Assembly (NCBI GenBank): GCA_036429605.1
Contig: JAVFKD010000015.1
Span: forward strand, 3,061,421-3,125,420
Direction: 5' to 3'
Length of the DNA stretch: 64,000 nucleotides
Source of the DNA: Cladobotryum mycophilum
Lineage: Eukaryota > Ascomycota > Sordariomycetes > Hypocreales > Hypocreaceae
The position numbers and the translations under genes were made by a program. Position 1 is the stretch's first letter; the number at the start of each line of letters is the position of its first letter. Below are positions 60,814-64,000 of the stretch, piece by piece. Below the pieces are notes generated by a model. It had not been told where the DNA came from. It worked only from the letters and a program-made list of their open reading frames with translations, and made no database searches.

Positions 60814-61198
60814 ATGAAACAGTACCTCTCTTGCCTTTGTGACTTCCATGTCTCATTGCTGGGCTTGCTGTAGCCGTGCCGCCGGCAATTGCTACAGAGG
60901 GCTCCGGCTCGTCGGTGTCAGGTCAGATGCTCTCAACTGTAATTTTATATGGACCACAAGGATTGCCCCCCTCAACACGGTCAGTGGTGCCTTTCAACTT
61001 GAATCTGTCACTGTCAGTGTATCAAATACCCATTCTCGCGTTTTCTAGACTCCCGTTAGACTTGTTAGTCTTCTTGTTTTTTTCTCTCCCTCGAGATATC
61101 CTTCCTCTCCATCTACCAGGCTGACAATTCATGGACTGACACACTGATATTTATCCTAGGGTCAATGCTGGATTTGCTGCTTCAATTCTGCGTCTTAA
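60814..61198 (+). pseudogene. Small secreted cysteine-rich peptide, copy 3 (frameshifted)
   Basis: The ATG at 60814 is kept, but the signal-peptide frame is broken after about seven codons and runs into TAG at 60871. Further changes have scrambled the first Cys block. The exon 1 donor (GTCAGT at 60980), the micro-exon at 61049-61063 (TPVRL, GTTAGT donor) and the last exon at 61160-61198 (a good C-W-x-C-C block) are well preserved. Confidence 0.65.
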
Positions 61199-61288
61199 TG
61201 GAGGCCTGCTAGGTATCTCACATATGGGATGAAGATGCATGTATATCCTTAGTAGAGTGTTTACATGAATTGACATATGGATACTCTT

Positions 61289-61308
61289 CAGGCTTCAAAC
61301 GGGCTTCT
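61289..61308 (+). promoter_or_regulatory. Promoter box of peptide copy 4
   Basis: CAGGCTTCAAACGGGCTTCT. The TATA-like box downstream is degraded. Confidence 0.5.
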
Positions 61309-61410
61309 TATTGATCCATACGCAAAAAGTGTCAAAAACATAAAGGCAGGCTATCCTGACTTTGCATATCCCGGCACTTTTTCTTTTTCTTTTATTCTAT
61401 TTTTTATCGT

Positions 61411-61710
61411 GAATATTGAACCATTTTCCAATTGTATTTATTACTTGCTTTGCTGGGCTGGCTCTGGCTATGCCAGCAACAAACAACGAGATGGCTCGAG
61501 CTGGTGGGTGTTGGGTCAGGTGCACCGACGACCCGCCATCTTGTCCCCTTGGCACGGTAAGTTGATGCTTGGCTCAAATGTATTCCTGATGGATCAAATA
61601 CTTACCGTGTCTCTAAGTTCTCGTCACAAAGGCCAGCATTCCTTTTTCCTCTCCCTCTTTCTCTCCCCTTTGCCTCTCTTCTCCCTCTTTTCTTTTTCTT
61701 TTTCTTTTTC

Positions 61711-61749
<39 letters not shown>

Positions 61750-61835
61750 TTCTTTGGATAGAAACCTATTATAGACTGACACTGATATTATTCCATGGTA
61801 ATTGTTGGACTTGCTGCTTTCATTCCGATTCCTAG
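61411..61835 (+). pseudogene. Small secreted cysteine-rich peptide, copy 4 (broken)
   Basis: The start region has GTG instead of ATG and a frame disruption in the signal peptide. From 61449 to 61556 the frame is intact, with a C-x3-C-x6-C block and a GTAAGT donor. The micro-exon equivalent (61617-61631) has lost its acceptor AG, and its donor is GC-type. The last exon (61797-61835) keeps the C-W-x-C-C block but its acceptor CCAG has become CCAT. A TC-rich tract and a (TA)n run (61713-61747) fill intron 2. Confidence 0.65.
61713..61747 (+). repeat. (TA)n microsatellite
   Basis: About 16 TA units directly after a TCTTTTTC-rich tract, inside intron 2 of copy 4. Confidence 0.9.
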
Positions 61836-62030
61836 TTGAAGTCTACGGATTACCCAGATAGGCAATCATACATGGTGCTCCGTAGTGGGGATGAACATGG
61901 ATGCTTGTACCTGTACTCCAGGGCTACGTATCTCCAGCCGGGGGCTGATTTTCTCAGGCTTCATTCAAATCACACTCACCTACTTGTCTTATTTCTTGAT
62001 TCACATCCCGGACATGAAAGGGGAGTTTTT

Positions 62031-62100
62031 TCAGGCTTCAAACAGGGAATTCACCTACTTGTCTCAACTTGTTGATTCACACACACAGAGTATAAAAAGG
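62031..62100 (+). promoter_or_regulatory. Promoter module of peptide copy 5
   Basis: TCAGGCTTCAAACAGGG at 62031-62047 (an extra decayed copy of the box at 61955) and TATAAAAAGG at 62091-62100, 91 bp before the ATG. Confidence 0.65.
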
Positions 62101-62190
62101 TGGTATGTTTCCTCAACTGTGCTTGGAAAACCTCATCTCTTCTTCACCACTTCTATCTATACTACCACTATTCTGTCGCCTACTGCAAAA

Positions 62191-62487
62191 ATGAAATATC
62201 TTTCTCTTACCCTTATTGCCTGTCTTGCTGGGATGACCTTGGCCATGCCAGCGACAGACGACAAGATGGCAGCTGAACGTCTCAGGTGTTATAATAGCTG
62301 CTATTCCACGGCTCCGACTTGCGACCCTGGCTGGGTAAGTGTTCTTGACTTGAATCCGCTGGTAGATTAAAAATACTGACCCGCATTTCTAGTTTCCCTT
62401 CCAAAGAGTTAGTATTCCCCTTCCCAGACTATGGAGCCATGCTGATATTTATTCCAGGGCGCGTGTTGGATGTGCTGCGAGGATTAA
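62191..62487 (+). CDS. Small secreted cysteine-rich peptide, copy 5 (intact)
   Basis: Proposed exons 62191-62334, 62393-62407 and 62458-62487 give 62 aa (57 aa without the micro-exon). Residues 1-19 are a strong signal peptide (LSLTLIACLAGMTLAMP). A short acidic and basic stretch follows, then a C-x3-C-x6-C block from residue 33, the variable micro-exon, and the terminal C-W-x-C-C block followed by two acidic residues. Introns are 58 and 50 nt with GTAAGT/CTAG and GTTAGT/CCAG borders. It has the best TATA box of the array. This is the clearest functional member. The family is not recognised, and the Cys pattern with a very short mature chain recalls disulfide-rich toxin-like or antimicrobial peptides, without proof. 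Confidence 0.68.
62393..62407 (+). other. Micro-exon, copy 5 (15 nt)
   Basis: Bounded by TTTCTAG and GTTAGT, and encodes FPFQR in phase 0. Confidence 0.6.
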
Positions 62488-62644
62488 CTTTACAGTTGAA
62501 ACCTACATGGAGCGTATCTAATAGTGATCCATGGTGGCGGGGATGAGCATAGCCTAGGTAGTAGGTATGGACGGTATCCATGGATGGGATCTTGAGTGGA
62601 GTGTGTTGTCGCACGGCATCTACATTGATGATGTACCCGACTTT

Positions 62645-62750
62645 TCAGACCTCGAATCAGACCTCATAGTTTTTCAGATCTCAAATCGGACGTCATAGTT
62701 TTTCAGGTTGTCTTGCTTATTTGATCCATATTTATCCCCAGTATTAAAGG
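62645..62750 (+). promoter_or_regulatory. Promoter module of peptide copy 6 (box duplicated)
   Basis: CAGACCTCGAATCAGACCTC at 62646-62665, a second box CAGATCTCAAATCGGACG at 62675-62692, a third fragment at 62701-62710, and TATTAAAGG at 62742-62750. The box has been locally duplicated. Confidence 0.6.
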
Positions 62751-62842
62751 GGGGCCTGTTTTCTCGAACCGTGTTACGATAACTTCAATTCTTTATTACC
62801 TTCGTCTATAGTAACTCTTACTGATCAATTTATCCCACAAAA

Positions 62843-63197
62843 ATGAAACAACATCTTTCTCTTGCCCTTAACCTGTCTTACTGGGCTGGCTTTGGCCATG
62901 TCGGCGGCAAATGATACGAGGGGTCCGGCCCGTCGGTGTTTGCCCAAGTGTTTTTACAGCAATCGAGATTGTCCCGCCGACCCACCCATAAGTGTCCTCA
63001 ACTTGTTGACTTGAATCTGTGCTTGGTACCCTGATAGAGTGGATTAAATACGTGCCACGCCTTTTATTTTATTTTACCTTTATAGAATCTCTTTACATTT
63101 GTTAGTGTTCCTTTTCTCCTGGGCGCCCAGACCTCCCCAGAACATGTGCTCAAACTGATGTTTATTCCAGGGCGAATGTTGGCTTTGCTGCGTGTAA
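62843..63197 (+). pseudogene. Small secreted cysteine-rich peptide, copy 6 (frameshift and donor lost)
   Basis: The ATG at 62843 is present, but a small deletion in the signal peptide shifts the frame into TGA at 62912. The C-x3-C-x6-C block is intact in the other frame. The exon 1 donor GTAAGT has become ATAAGT at 62988. The micro-exon (63086-63100, NLFTF) and last exon (63171-63197, C-W-x-C-C) keep their splice signals. Confidence 0.65.
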
Positions 63198-63279
63198 GGG
63201 GGATGAACACGGGATATCCGATGTTTGCTAGAGCGCTGCAGCATTGCATCATACGTAGGCATCCATCGATGCACCTTTC

Positions 63280-63300
63280 CAGGCTTCAAATCAGGCCTCC
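63280..63300 (+). promoter_or_regulatory. Promoter box of peptide copy 7
   Basis: CAGGCTTCAAATCAGGCCTC, the box closest to the array consensus. The TATA-like box downstream is poor. Confidence 0.55.
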
Positions 63301-63469
63301 TTGTTTGTCTTACCTGCCGATGCATCCATAATCGTAAAGGGAATGGGCTATCTTGGATTGCGTCCCAATATTTTCAAATTCTTTCCATCAGTAGCGCTTC
63401 TCTGGCTTGCATTGTGTATGTGTGTATATATATATAATAATAATAATAAGAAGAAGAAGAGTAGGGGAA

Positions 63470-63820
63470 TAAGACAAATATCCTTCCATTATACTTGTTG
63501 CTTGGTTGACTTTGGTCATGCCAGCAACAATCCATCAGACGGCTCCAGCCGCTCACACTGGGCAGTGCCGGCCCGTGTGCGTTTCATTCCTCCCGCGTTG
63601 TCCCCACGAAGCCACGAAGCGGTCAGTGGCCTTGGCTTGAACCTGTTCTTGGCAGATCAAACACTTCCAAGTTGTCACATTTTCTAGTATCCCGTTTCAT
63701 TTGTTAGTGCCCTCCTCCTCCTGGATATGCTTCTTCCTTGGGGAGATGGGAAATCCACGGACTGGCATTGATATTTATTCCAAGGCGCATGTTGGGACTT
63801 GCTGCTTTCGTTAACCAAGG
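63470..63820 (+). pseudogene. Small secreted cysteine-rich peptide, copy 7 (broken)
   Basis: The ATG is lost and the first codons are replaced next to a microsatellite of TA, TAA and GAA units (63426-63462). The C-x3-C-x6-C frame is open. The micro-exon equivalent lies at 63688-63702 (YPVSF, with TTCTAG and GTTAGT). In the last exon (from about 63785) one extra G after the Trp codon destroys the C-C pair. Confidence 0.6.
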
Positions 63821-63943
63821 CTCCTAGTTGAAGCCCACCGGCTCCTTCACCGGTGAGTGTAGTGGAGATGAAGATACACGACATCGAGTGATGTATTCAG
63901 TGGAGTGGAACTGAGTAGTACTGCATTTCGCATTGATGCACCT

Positions 63944-63995
63944 TTCAGACTCGAAATCAGGTTTCTTCTTGATCCACCCGCAGAGTATTAAAAGG
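63944..63995 (+). promoter_or_regulatory. Promoter module of an eighth peptide copy
   Basis: CAGACTCGAAATCAGGTTTC at 63946-63965 and TATTAAAAGG at 63986-63995. The transcribed part lies beyond the window. Confidence 0.6.
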
Positions 63996-64000
63996 GGACG

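Larger units (their letters stand above)
59285..64000 (+). repeat. Tandem array of small secreted cysteine-rich peptide genes
   Basis: At least seven head-to-tail units of about 560-780 bp (measured between micro-exons at 59757, 60453, 61049, 61617, 62393, 63086 and 63688) plus the promoter of an eighth. Each unit has the same order: a CAGGCTTCAAATCAGG-like box, a TATTAAAG or TATAAAAAG box, a signal-peptide exon with three Cys, a 15-nt micro-exon, a tiny Cys-rich last exon, and a conserved 3' flank. The array continues past the window end. Confidence 0.85.

Noticed and set aside
59529..63820. The peptide repeats as a CRISPR array or a satellite
   Set aside because: Units are several hundred bp, contain a signal-peptide exon with introns and promoters, and diverge in a gene-like way; no short identical repeats with spacers.

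Overview
The window looks like nuclear DNA of a filamentous ascomycete (Pezizomycotina, possibly a Sordariomycete; no finer call is justified). The reasons are short GT-AG introns of about 45-115 nt, a Mediator Med18 gene beside a polynucleotide kinase 3'-phosphatase, and a strict two-compartment layout. Gene-rich DNA of ordinary base composition alternates with very AT-rich blocks of transposon remains. Where two copies of an element can be compared, the differences are mostly C-to-T and G-to-A, the signature of repeat-induced point mutation (RIP).

Layout. 1-2565 holds the 5' half of a non-LTR retrotransposon (LINE 1, minus strand) whose two reading frames are still open. About 2566-16930 and 18640-49600 are AT-rich and almost entirely nested, mutated elements: two more LINE 1 copies, a second LINE family with a (TAA)n tail (LINE 2), a Gypsy-type LTR retrotransposon complete with LTRs and a 5-bp target duplication (26410-33344), solo LTRs, two families of about 420-437-bp TA-flanked inverted-repeat elements resembling Tan1/Vader of the Fot1/pogo group, a 470-480-bp LTR-like repeat, and a 250-bp tandem repeat. 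Inside this desert, 16931-18640 is an island of normal composition with one intact single-exon gene for a secreted Vps62/DUF946-like protein.

From about 49.6 kb the sequence is ordinary gene-bearing DNA: Med18 (minus) and PNK (plus) as a divergent pair, a three-exon MFS sugar-type transporter, and tRNA-Asp(GTC).

From 59.3 kb to the end of the window is a tandem array of at least seven copies, plus the promoter of an eighth, of a very small secreted cysteine-rich peptide gene. Every copy has the same plan: a conserved promoter module, exon 1 with signal peptide and a C-x3-C-x6/7-C block, a 15-nt micro-exon, and a tiny last exon with a C-W-x-C-C block. Two copies (59529 and 62191) look intact. 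The others carry single or few lesions such as a lost ATG, frameshifts or lost splice sites. This array, with its conserved but sequence-variable micro-exon, is the best candidate for a previously undescribed system in the window.
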